Shown: positions 45,556 to 52,983 of the stretch, piece after piece | Position numbering within the stretch: the first letter of the stretch is position 1 | Layout: every line of letters begins with the position of its first letter | From: Sphingomonadaceae bacterium | GTDB taxonomy: Bacteria; Pseudomonadota; Alphaproteobacteria; Sphingomonadales; Sphingomonadaceae | NCBI GenBank assembly: GCA_947477745.1 | Contig: CANJUF010000014.1 | Span: forward strand, 1 to 64,000 | DNA length: 64,000 nt | Direction: 5' to 3' | Notes under the pieces: generated by a model | Told to the model about the DNA's origin: nothing | Database searches by the model: none | The model's input: only the letters and a program-made list of their open reading frames with translations | Translations under genes and position numbers: made by a program

Positions 45556-45984
45556 ATGAGGCAAAAACGCAAACCATGGAAAGCCGTGAAGGTCTTTGTA
45601 AGCTTTGCATCACCCAACGATCCGATAGCCCGCCCTCCTCGTCCCAACGTTCCAGTTGTCAACGTATCCGCGATTAGAGCCAAGGCCGGAATGTCACAAA
45701 GCGCTTTCGCGGCAAGCATCGGAGTGCCTCTGGGCACCTTGATAAACTGGGAACAAGGCCGCCGACAGCCGACAGGAGCCGCCAAGGTTTTACTCGCATT
45801 GCTTGCACAGAATCCCTCTCTGGTGGGGGATCTCTATCCAACGCCTCGCCCCACAACGCATCTTTGGACACCCGGCAGCTCAGACCCTGGCGAAATGACC
45901 GCCAAAGAGAGGCTGGCTGAGGTCGGCGAAATATTGGCCAAGGGCGTTGCTCGAATGCTGAAAAAGTCAGCGGAGCCATCTTGA
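45556..45984 (+). CDS. HTH antitoxin-like protein, apparently without toxin
   Basis: A 142-residue protein. Residues 39-92 (IRAKAGMSQSAFAASIGVPLGTLINWEQGRRQPTG...) form an XRE-type helix-turn-helix of the HigA/MqsA-antitoxin kind, identical at 35 of 54 positions to the antitoxin at 50752. The N-terminal 38 residues and the C-terminal 50 (ending AKERLAEVGEILAKGVARMLKKS) are extra. No toxin gene lies beside it, but its upstream operator is identical to that of the complete pair, so it could repress that promoter too (inference). Confidence 0.75.
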   Translation: MRQKRKPWKAVKVFVSFASPNDPIARPPRPNVPVVNVSAIRAKAGMSQSAFAASIGVPLGTLINWEQGRRQPTGAAKVLLALLAQNPSLVGDLYPTPRPTTHLWTPGSSDPGEMTAKERLAEVGEILAKGVARMLKKSAEPS

Positions 45985-46005
45985 TCGTCTCAGAGCAATC
46001 CATTT

Positions 46006-46039
46006 GGGCGTGCCGGCTCGCTACATAACCGGCACGCCC
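46006..46039. terminator. Perfect 11-bp hairpin between convergent genes
   Basis: GGGCGTGCCGG and CCGGCACGCCC pair perfectly around a 12-base loop. It follows the orphan antitoxin gene and faces the end of the ParB-like operon. No T-tract; bidirectional terminator is the simplest reading, a recombination or replication site is possible. Confidence 0.55.
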
Positions 46040-46208
46040 GTTCATCCATCATGCGCAGACTTTCCGCGCATGCGGCCGGTCCATATGACGGCCGACCTAG
46101 TGGGCTCCGAGCGGGTTCGCCGCCATCCCCACACCCATGCTCGATCCGCCCCACAGTGCGGCTTCTCCCATGGTCCCCGCGCTTATCGGGTCCGGGTCCC
46201 CATCACAC

Positions 46209-47168
46209 TCAATCTTGAATTGGCAGCGAGGCTGATGCCGGCGCGATCGACTCCATTTCCGCGATCCGCTGGAACTCGCTGAGATATTCCTGATGATGCT
46301 GAGAAAGCCACCGAACGATCAGGGCATTACTTAGGAGCTTGGCTATGTATCCGCGCGCTACCGTAAGGTGCAGGTTATCGATGCCGTAGCTGTCCTCGAC
46401 CGATTTCACCTGCGTCTGTAGGGCTGCGAGTTCCCGCTCCATTCGGGCGATCTGCTGGGCGGTCGGACCATTCGCATCGGCCTTCTTGTTTTTCTTCGGT
46501 TGCTTCACGAGCTGATCGTCCGGCGTTGCGGCCAGAAGCGCTTTTGCGAACATCAGGCTGAAATTGTTCTGACCGACCATCAGATCTGCCGCTTCGATTT
46601 GCCGCGTGGGTGACATGCGTCGCAAAACGTCGAAAGCGTTCATAGGACATATGGTGTCTTTCAGTATCTCCGCGGCCTCAGGGCAGATTCCATCCAGTAA
46701 ACGAAATTTGCGGTGTATCGACGCGACATCCAGCCCCAAAGCTTCGGCTATAACGGTCGGCGCCACCCCTCGCTCGACTGCACGCGCGATCATGCGATGT
46801 TCCTGAAGAGGCGGCAGGCGATTTACCCGCTTGTTATAGGTGTAAGTCTCGTCGTCGGTCGCCACGAGACAATCGACAGTCTCGATGCCGAGCTCTTTCA
46901 GCGCCTCTATGCGCAGGTGCCCATCGAGCAGAAAGTACTGCCCGGAATTCTGCGTGTCAGCGATGATGACTGGCGATTCAACCAACCCGATCGCTTTGAT
47001 CGAATTAACGATTTGGGCATATTTCTTGCTCTCGCGAACACCCGCCCGAAGCGACTTCAACGGCACAATGACAGAAATCGGGACCGAAACGGTCTGGCGT
47101 TCAAAAGCCAGATGAACATCTGGATCGTCAGAAGCTTCGATAACGTGATGAGGGAGCCAGTCAGCCAT
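46209..47168 (-). CDS. ParB-like protein, RepB C-terminal type
   Basis: A 319-residue protein from ATG 47168, overlapping the upstream ParB-like gene by 8 bases. N-terminal ParB/Srx-like domain: VSVPISVIVPLKSLRAGVRESKKYAQIVNSIKAIGL and the nucleotide-site-like LLDGHLRIEAL. A central HTH follows (APTVIAEALGLDVASIHRKFRLLDG) and a C-terminal region with a coiled coil (ARMERELAALQTQVKSVEDSYG). It resembles proteins named for the plasmid RepB C-terminus. No ParA is encoded nearby. Role in the element is unknown. Confidence 0.82.
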   Translation of the reverse strand: MADWLPHHVIEASDDPDVHLAFERQTVSVPISVIVPLKSLRAGVRESKKYAQIVNSIKAIGLVESPVIIADTQNSGQYFLLDGHLRIEALKELGIETVDCLVATDDETYTYNKRVNRLPPLQEHRMIARAVERGVAPTVIAEALGLDVASIHRKFRLLDGICPEAAEILKDTICPMNAFDVLRRMSPTRQIEAADLMVGQNNFSLMFAKALLAATPDDQLVKQPKKNKKADANGPTAQQIARMERELAALQTQVKSVEDSYGIDNLHLTVARGYIAKLLSNALIVRWLSQHHQEYLSEFQRIAEMESIAPASASLPIQD

Positions 47169-48060
47169 CCAGGCCTCCCGAGATCTTGATAGCAAGCGCC
47201 CGGGGCATGGTTTCCAGACCCTCAGCCCTCAGCAAGGTGGTAAACCCCTCGTCGCTTAGGAGATCTTTGATAGCCTCGACAACGAAAAGAAGGCGGGTCT
47301 GGGTGAAGTCAGATTTCTTCACGAGCAGGCGCTGTTTCTCGGCCTCGCGTTGATAGACCTGCAGAAGGTCGTTTGCCGTTATGCGGCGATTGCCACCGCG
47401 CGAGCCCGATCGGCCTGAATGAATTCCTTTATTCCTGCTCCGCAGGCGCCGCTCAAGCAAGCGACGGACAGATGCGAGCTTTTTGCCTTTCAGTTTCCCT
47501 GATTCATAGGCTTCGAGCAGAACGTTCTGAGCTTCTTCTGTCTCAGCCTTTGCCACCTCAATGGCCATTGTTATCGGTATGAGACCCGTTTCGACTGCCG
47601 ACAAAAGTCGATCCTCGCCGCGATCGAGCAGCGATACAACCATGCTGACCCAAGAGCTATGGACACCTATCTTCCTGGCAATATCTGTCTCGCTGTGGCC
47701 ACGTTTCCGGAGTTCGCCGATTTCGCGCATCACATCGATCGGTCGTTGCACACGTCGTGCAATATTCTCGACCAGACTCATGACGAGACATTCGTCCTCT
47801 GCCGCCTCGATCACGACGGCTGGGATTTCCTCCTGTCCGAGCATCTGAAACGCCTCAAGGCGCCCTTGCCCGCAGACCAAGTCGTATCTTGGCCCGCCTG
47901 GCCCCTGCCGCAAGCTGACTGTGATCGGCCGTTTCAAGCCTATCGATTCGATATTATTCACGATCTCGCGGTGCTGCCGCTTGTTGCGGGAACGAGGGTT
48001 GAGCACGTTGATCCGTGAAATCGGGATCATCTCGATCTGTTGAGAGCCCATTTCGGTCAT
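47161..48060 (-). CDS. ParB-like nuclease/CTPase-fold protein
   Basis: A 299-residue ParB-family protein: NPRSRNKRQHREIVNNIESIGLKRPITV, then CGQGRLEAFQML at the position of the CTP-binding GERR box and SLVENIARRVQRP for the second box. An HTH (GHSETDIARKIGVHSSWVSMVVSLL) and a basic stretch RRLLERRLRSRNKG follow. Start overlaps the recombinase stop by one base; stop overlaps the next ParB-like gene by 8 bases, so all three are one operon. A sliding-clamp or partition-like function is inferred only from family. Confidence 0.85.
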   Translation of the reverse strand: MTEMGSQQIEMIPISRINVLNPRSRNKRQHREIVNNIESIGLKRPITVSLRQGPGGPRYDLVCGQGRLEAFQMLGQEEIPAVVIEAAEDECLVMSLVENIARRVQRPIDVMREIGELRKRGHSETDIARKIGVHSSWVSMVVSLLDRGEDRLLSAVETGLIPITMAIEVAKAETEEAQNVLLEAYESGKLKGKKLASVRRLLERRLRSRNKGIHSGRSGSRGGNRRITANDLLQVYQREAEKQRLLVKKSDFTQTRLLFVVEAIKDLLSDEGFTTLLRAEGLETMPRALAIKISGGLDG

Positions 48061-49634
48061 CAGGCAGCCACCGCAATGCTGACTGGGGCGGCAATTTCAT
48101 AGAGGTAGTCCAGGGTGTCGAAGCGATAGGCGTCGAGGCTCAGGCCATTGTCTTCGGCCATCCTTAGTCGCTCGGAGGTTACGTCGATCCGCGGGAATAG
48201 GTAGAAATCGAGCGGCGCCCTGTTGTCTGTGTCCATGCGCACCACGATAGTGATGTCTGGCATGGCGGATGTGTCGAAACGCATCTTCCAGCGCAGCAGG
48301 CCTGTTGGTGTGACCAGGCATCGGACTATGACGATCGACAGGCTGAACTCGCCATTGACGATGATGCTGTCGGTAGTCAGATCCTGCCAGGCCTCGCTGC
48401 CTTGTTCGCGCAGCCCATCCAGGACCTGCCTCAAAACATCGGGATGCATCTGACGCAGGGTCCGATTGATCGCGACGTACCTGTAGTCCCGGTCTGGAGT
48501 GAACCCTACCAGGTTATAGGCTCTCAATAAGCTGCCGAAACGCGAGCTGTAGGCACTGCTGGAAGGCAAGCCATCGGCCTCATCTATGACGATGCCAGAC
48601 AGAAGCCCCTTGCTAGCATAAAGCCCACGTAAGGCTTCCAGCATCTCGTCGTCAGAGAGGCGGAACGAACGCGCAGAAATAATTGAATGGGCGGCGTCAA
48701 ACAGCTCCCGTTCGACGATACCCTCAAACGCGCCTTGCGACCGGATCCACATCTCTGGGGCATTCTGGACGCGCTTCTTCTTCAGCTTAAATGACCGGCG
48801 GTTCCAGACGTTGTCACCGACATATTTCGCATTGATCAGCATCTGGTGTACGGTGCCACGGGTCCACGGGCGTTCAAGGTCGGTCAGAATACCTCGGGTA
48901 TTGAGGTCCTCGGCGATCTCGCGCTCGCTGCGCCCCCCATGGACAAAGGCGTGATAGATCCGCCGGACGGTATCGATTTCTTCTTCCGGGCCCGGTGTCA
49001 GGATCACTCGGTCGGTCTGGATGCTCTTGTGCTCACCACGGCCCAGAATGCCTTTCGTGGCGCCACTCTCATCGATCAGAGTTCGACGAAGTCCAAATCC
49101 AGCAGGGCCACCTTGGCGGTACCCCTTCTCGATCAGTCTGCCCTGCCCGGCGAATACCTTGGTTGAAAGTTCTCGGCTATATTCCCCCGCCATGGCGCGT
49201 TTGACGCCTTTGACGATGGTCGAAACCGGGCTGCCATCATTCTCGAATTGCTCCGCGCAGTACTGGACTGCGATCCCAGCGCGCTTGCAGATGTATTCGT
49301 AGTAGGCGCTTTCATCCGCGTCCTGGAAACGCCCCCAGCGGCTGATGTCGTACACCAAAATCATGGTGTAGTCGGCTGCGCCAGACTGAACGTCATCGAT
49401 GAGTTGCTTGAGGGCGTCGCGCCCTTCGATCTTCAGGCCGCTCTTACCCGCATCCGCATATGTACGAACAATGTCGATGCCCCGCGCAGTGGCGTAGTGG
49501 CGGATCGCATCTGCCTGGTTCTCGGTCGAGTATTTCTGGTGGTCCGTGGACATACGGACATATTCAGCCGCCCTTACATTGCGCCCTGTTTGTTTAGGGC
49601 GCTTCCCCCCATCCTCGTAGTGCCAGTCGCTCAA
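48060..49634 (-). CDS. Serine recombinase (resolvase/invertase N-terminus plus Recombinase domain)
   Basis: A 524-residue recombinase from TTG 49634 (GAAAGGG upstream); a longer reading to 49784 has no ribosome site. The catalytic Ser is in AEYVRMSTDHQ (about residue 29), with the resolvase arginines in VYDISRWGRFQDADE and MAGEYSRELSTKV. The Recombinase domain follows (RRIYHAFVHGGRSEREIAEDLNTRGILTDLERPWTRGTVHQMLINAKYVG). The Cys-rich zinc ribbon of many large serine integrases is absent; the C-terminus is a distinct domain of about 170 residues. Probably excises or integrates the island. Confidence 0.88.
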   Translation of the reverse strand: MSDWHYEDGGKRPKQTGRNVRAAEYVRMSTDHQKYSTENQADAIRHYATARGIDIVRTYADAGKSGLKIEGRDALKQLIDDVQSGAADYTMILVYDISRWGRFQDADESAYYEYICKRAGIAVQYCAEQFENDGSPVSTIVKGVKRAMAGEYSRELSTKVFAGQGRLIEKGYRQGGPAGFGLRRTLIDESGATKGILGRGEHKSIQTDRVILTPGPEEEIDTVRRIYHAFVHGGRSEREIAEDLNTRGILTDLERPWTRGTVHQMLINAKYVGDNVWNRRSFKLKKKRVQNAPEMWIRSQGAFEGIVERELFDAAHSIISARSFRLSDDEMLEALRGLYASKGLLSGIVIDEADGLPSSSAYSSRFGSLLRAYNLVGFTPDRDYRYVAINRTLRQMHPDVLRQVLDGLREQGSEAWQDLTTDSIIVNGEFSLSIVIVRCLVTPTGLLRWKMRFDTSAMPDITIVVRMDTDNRAPLDFYLFPRIDVTSERLRMAEDNGLSLDAYRFDTLDYLYEIAAPVSIAVAA

Positions 49635-49754
49635 CTCACGCCCTTTCAATTTCAGCCGCCGCAGCAGTCCAGGGCGTCCACCAGCTGCAGTCCGATCAGC
49701 GCCTCTGCCTACCGTTCCGCACACACGCGAATGTAACGGGGGAAAGGACGGAGG

Positions 49755-50351
49755 ATGTTGCCGAAAAAGGGCAAGATGTTGCACCTATGGGAGGGGCTGG
49801 CGAAGTCGCCAAAAGACTATGCCGAGTTGATCGCGAACGCTTTGAAAGAGGAGCATGGCGCCACGCATCGATCAGTCAAAACGATCATGCGCTGGACCGA
49901 CGCAAGTGAGCGCAGCGTCAAGAATTGGCTGAGCGGCGAAGCTGGGCCAAGCGGTTATTTCTTGATGAGACTTTTCGCAAAATCGGCGGCCGTCCGGGCA
50001 TTGGTTTTGGAGCTAATTACCGATGCAAGCGCCCAGCCGCAAACGCCACAATTAGCCGCCGGGGTTGATCTTGGAACCGATGATCGACCGGGCACAGAGG
50101 TCGAAACCGGCGCAGATTATGGTGACATCGATGTCACCATAAATTGCTCTGAGTCCGCCCGACTTAACCCGAGACAGAAATGGTTTCTGGAGCGAGTCGC
50201 ACGAAATGAGAAATGCACCGCGGAGGACATTGCCAGCCATTGGGACATCACGTTGCGAACCGCGAAACGGGATATAGGGCTCTTGCGGGATAACGGCAAA
50301 ATCATCTTTGTCGGATCGCGTCGCCTGGGACGGTATGTCATGGTGGAATGA
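49755..50351 (+). CDS. Double helix-turn-helix regulator of the island
   Basis: A 198-residue protein; ATG 49755 follows GGAAAGGACGGAGG. The first HTH (SVKTIMRWTDASERSVKNWLSGEAGPSGYFLMRLF, about 39-75) is of a type seen in phage and ICE proteins. An acidic, disordered linker follows, then a DeoR-like winged helix (ARLNPRQKWFLERVARNEKCTAEDIASHWDITLRTAKRDIGLLRDNGKIIFVGSRRLGRYVM). It is divergent from the recombinase operon (120 bases between starts) and likely controls it. Confidence 0.75.
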   Translation: MLPKKGKMLHLWEGLAKSPKDYAELIANALKEEHGATHRSVKTIMRWTDASERSVKNWLSGEAGPSGYFLMRLFAKSAAVRALVLELITDASAQPQTPQLAAGVDLGTDDRPGTEVETGADYGDIDVTINCSESARLNPRQKWFLERVARNEKCTAEDIASHWDITLRTAKRDIGLLRDNGKIIFVGSRRLGRYVMVE

Positions 50352-50371
50352 GGTGACAGCGAGCTTCATCA

Positions 50372-50386
50372 TACGCCATTGACGTA
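50372..50386. promoter_or_regulatory. 15-bp operator, right copy
   Basis: TACGCCATTGACGTA, identical to 45514-45528, overlapping the -35 of the toxin-antitoxin promoter. A third partial copy (CATTGACGTAT) begins 13 bases downstream of the first CATTGACGTAT. Confidence 0.6.
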
Positions 50387-50407
50387 TGGGTCATTGACGT
50401 ATAAATA
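50379..50407 (+). promoter_or_regulatory. Promoter of the toxin-antitoxin operon
   Basis: TTGACG (50379-50384), 17-base spacer, TAAATA (50402-50407). Transcription would begin about 6 bases later, at or next to the ATG at 50414, implying a leaderless message. Confidence 0.6.
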
Positions 50408-50413
50408 TTGCCT

Positions 50414-50755
50414 ATGACCACTATGCAGACCGTCGTGGAACTGCCCGAGTTTCTTCGTCGAGCGAAGTCCATCATGACCGAGGCCGAACGCCTCAGTCTG
50501 GTGAGCTATATCGCGGCAAACCCGGATGCGGGAGTGTCTTTGGGCGGTGGTCTACGCAAGGTCAGGATCCCCCGCGAAGGCGGTGGCAAGAGCGGCGGAT
50601 ACCGGACCATCTACGTTTTTGGCGGCACGCACATGCCCATATTTCTGATCACAGTGTTCGCCAAAAACGAGAAAGACAATTTGAGCAAGGTCGAGCAGGC
50701 AGCAGCGATCCAGCTAAGCAAGATCCTGGTCGACACCTATGGAGGCAGACAATGA
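50414..50755 (+). CDS. RelE/HigB-like toxin
   Basis: A 113-residue protein. The beta-sheet core VSLGGGLRKVRIPREGGGKSGGYRTIYVFGGTHMPIFLITVFAKNEKDNLSKVEQ carries the R-x-G-GGYR and FAKNEKDNL motifs of the RelE/HigB-2 mRNA-interferase group. The start is ATG 50414 or 50423. Its stop overlaps the antitoxin start (ATGA), the toxin-first order of HigBA-type modules. No Shine-Dalgarno is visible, consistent with leaderless translation. Confidence 0.85.
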   Translation: MTTMQTVVELPEFLRRAKSIMTEAERLSLVSYIAANPDAGVSLGGGLRKVRIPREGGGKSGGYRTIYVFGGTHMPIFLITVFAKNEKDNLSKVEQAAAIQLSKILVDTYGGRQ

Positions 50756-51039
50756 ACGCCCATGACAGCATCATGCAGGGTCTAAATGAGGCTCTTGCCT
50801 TTGCCCAAGGCCAGCATGCTGGCGCGAATGTGCATCACGTCGAGGTGCCGGCCGTTGATGTCGCCGCTATCAGAGCGCGCACCGGGCTGTCACAAGGCGC
50901 ATTCGCCCGGAGCATTGGTGTAGCCAAGGGCACATTGCTAAACTGGGAGCATGGCCGGCGTCGCCCGACGGGCCCAGCTCAGGTGCTGCTTGCTATGATC
51001 GATAAGAAACCATCTTTGGTGGCCGAACTCCTGCGCTAG
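50752..51039 (+). CDS. HigA-like antitoxin with XRE-type HTH
   Basis: A 95-residue antitoxin. HTH: VAAIRARTGLSQGAFARSIGVAKGTLLNWEHGRRRPTGPAQVLL. The first 35 residues probably wrap the toxin. Translation is coupled to the toxin by the ATGA overlap. It is the paralogue of the orphan protein at the other end of the island. Confidence 0.88.
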   Translation: MNAHDSIMQGLNEALAFAQGQHAGANVHHVEVPAVDVAAIRARTGLSQGAFARSIGVAKGTLLNWEHGRRRPTGPAQVLLAMIDKKPSLVAELLR

Positions 51040-51142
51040 GTTCAATCGAAGCCATCAGCGGGCTAACAAAACCTTCGTTTTCACCCTATTTGACTGGAGA
51101 CAGTTCGTTATCGGACAACGATACACGACCAACGCGCCTAAA

Positions 51143-52378
51143 TTACATCAACCGGTCATCGTTCATGCCGGTCTCCGCGCCGATCAGCGCGCGCACCATC
51201 ACCTGCACCGAATAAGTGGCAATCAGCCGGCCCGCCTGGTTGAAAATCCGCCCTTCGCCCTGTGCCAGCCCGGCCCCAGCATGGGTCGCGCGGGTCGAAT
51301 AGAGCAGCCACTGCGTCAGATCCGGGTCCTCCTGGAAGAATATCGTCGACGACATGACGCCCGTCGATATCGTCCGGTGCGCCTGAATCTCGCCATAGCC
51401 CTTGTGCGGGCGCATCGCCGCGCCGATGGTCCAGTGCGTCGTCGGCTGGGCAAGCACGGCCTGGCGCAGGCACAACTCGTCCGGCTGCCAGCGATGACGC
51501 ATCCACGAATGGATTTCCGGCTCGCCGATCCGGTCGGGATCGGGATCGTAGGCGCCATCAACGATCCGCAGCTCGCGCCCGATCAGCCCGAAATCGTAAG
51601 GTATGGCCTCGGCAGGCCCGGGCACATCGGGCATCGCCGCATCGTGGCGGATCAGATCGTCCGCGCCGGCATCGAGCAGCACCGCGCCGGTCGCGATCGG
51701 CTTGCCCTGCTGAGCGACTTCAACCGCCAATGTCGAGAAATTGCGTCCCATGCGCGAGCGATTGACCTTCACATCGAGCGGCTTGTCGAACCCGGCGGGT
51801 CGCGAGAAGATCGCGTGCGCGGAAACCACGCGCTTGGCGGGATCGGTGCGCGATGCGGCCACGATGACGCCGCCCAGCAACTGCCCGCCTTCGACGACAT
51901 TGCGCTGGATATTGCCATAGGTCGGCGCTTCGTAGGCATCTGCGCCGATCGGCTTGACGTCCATCAGTCGCACCAGATCGCTGATGTTGCCCCAGCGCGG
52001 GAAGCGATCCACCGTGGAAACCTTTTCCCAGCCTTGGCGGCGATCCTCCATCAGGATCGTAAGCGGCTTGCGCGCAAATCCGATCAGCGCGCCGCCGTCT
52101 TCCGCGCGGCGGCTGTCCCGCCACGCAATGGGTTCGCCCGACGTTGCGGCAAAGCGCACGGTGCCGTCCTCACCCAGCGCCAGTTCGCTCAGTTTCGCCA
52201 TGTCGACATCGGCTTCGGGGACCAGCAGGCTGCCATTGGCCTCTGGCCATGCGGTCGATACTGCCCGGTCGCTGGCCGCAAGCAGAACGTCACCGTCAAG
52301 CACGCGCACGTGCGCCTGAACATCGATCAGGCCGGTCTCGACCAGTTCGGGAGGGGCAATTCTCGTCAGCGTTTCCAT
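51143..52378 (-). CDS. Acyl-CoA thioesterase family protein with N-terminal DUF427-like region
   Basis: A 411-residue protein. From about residue 125 it is a double hotdog of the TesB type (FPRWGNISDLVRLMDV ... RNVVEGGQLLGGVIVAASR; later IQAHRTISTGVMSSTIFFQEDPDLTQWLLYSTRATHAGAGLAQGEGRIFNQAGRLIATYSVQVMVR, with the catalytic Gln and Thr positions). The first 110 residues (LDGDVLLAASDRAV ... SLLVPEADVDMAKL) resemble DUF427. The stand-alone DUF427 gene lies 22 bases upstream on the same strand. Probably hydrolyses acyl-CoA. Confidence 0.8.
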   Translation of the reverse strand: METLTRIAPPELVETGLIDVQAHVRVLDGDVLLAASDRAVSTAWPEANGSLLVPEADVDMAKLSELALGEDGTVRFAATSGEPIAWRDSRRAEDGGALIGFARKPLTILMEDRRQGWEKVSTVDRFPRWGNISDLVRLMDVKPIGADAYEAPTYGNIQRNVVEGGQLLGGVIVAASRTDPAKRVVSAHAIFSRPAGFDKPLDVKVNRSRMGRNFSTLAVEVAQQGKPIATGAVLLDAGADDLIRHDAAMPDVPGPAEAIPYDFGLIGRELRIVDGAYDPDPDRIGEPEIHSWMRHRWQPDELCLRQAVLAQPTTHWTIGAAMRPHKGYGEIQAHRTISTGVMSSTIFFQEDPDLTQWLLYSTRATHAGAGLAQGEGRIFNQAGRLIATYSVQVMVRALIGAETGMNDDRLM

Positions 52379-52400
52379 GGTTTATCCTCTTTGCGCCGGC

Positions 52401-52838
52401 TCAGGAATTGGCCGCGCCCGCATTCCAGCGCGGCAGCCATTTGGCAACGCCCAGCGAGACGGTCACCAGGTTCTGGTAGAATGCGATGTGGTCCCTGATC
52501 TGCGCTACCTGCGGCAGAGGGTCCTCATAGGCCCATGCGACCGGTTCCTCGCCATCGGCAAGAGACCAGTACGACGCCTCACCCTTCCACGGACAGCGGG
52601 TGTGATGGCCGGGCATGGGCTTCAGCAAGCTGAAATCGACGTCGGCCTTGGGGAAATAGAACACGAGGCCGTGGTCCTGCTCATCCACCAGCAGGCTATG
52701 CTCACTCTGCGCCAGTTGACTGCCGCTATGCACGGCGGTGACGCGGTTGCGCCGCCGCAGAATGTCGACGCGGTAATCGAAATAGACCGAATAGCCCGGA
52801 TGGCTGTCGACCGGATTGTTCAAGGCGCCTGCTCCCAC
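52401..52838 (-). CDS. DUF427 family protein
   Basis: Up to 145 residues from GTG 52838; TTG 52823, with GGGAG upstream, is an equally good start. DUF427 signatures: SGSQLAQSEHSLLV, FYFPKADVDFSLL, RCPWKGEASYWSL, VAWAYEDPLPQVAQIRDHIAFY. Small soluble proteins of unknown biochemical role; the order of conserved blocks is clear. Co-directional with the thioesterase. Confidence 0.82.
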   Translation of the reverse strand: MGAGALNNPVDSHPGYSVYFDYRVDILRRRNRVTAVHSGSQLAQSEHSLLVDEQDHGLVFYFPKADVDFSLLKPMPGHHTRCPWKGEASYWSLADGEEPVAWAYEDPLPQVAQIRDHIAFYQNLVTVSLGVAKWLPRWNAGAANS

Positions 52839-52983
52839 AAAGTTTGCGGCAACCTAATCGCCAGCGGCAGCATTGGAAGCGCCAATTTGCCGGGTTCGGC
52901 GCAAGGCCGGGCAATTGCGGTCTTAACCGCAAATCAGGGTCTTTCCCCTAGCGTGGATCGATTGGCGTCCTGCGGATCTTCGC

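Larger units (their letters stand above)
45209..51142. mobile_element. Putative integrative island next to tRNA-Pro
   Basis: About 5.9 kb with visibly lower GC and different codon usage than its neighbours, lying between tRNA-Pro and a core thioesterase gene. It carries a serine recombinase, two ParB-like proteins, a double-HTH regulator and toxin-antitoxin genes. No duplicated tRNA end was found at the right border, so the limits are approximate. Confidence 0.7.

Noticed and set aside
46004..46282. Small plus-strand gene beside the hairpin in the island
   Set aside because: It spans the hairpin, overlaps the ParB-like gene end and has no ribosome site or recognisable protein pattern.
45200..51130. 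CGACCA at the tRNA-Pro end and at about 51122 as attachment-site direct repeats
   Set aside because: Only six shared bases, no longer tRNA-derived repeat at the right border; expected often by chance.
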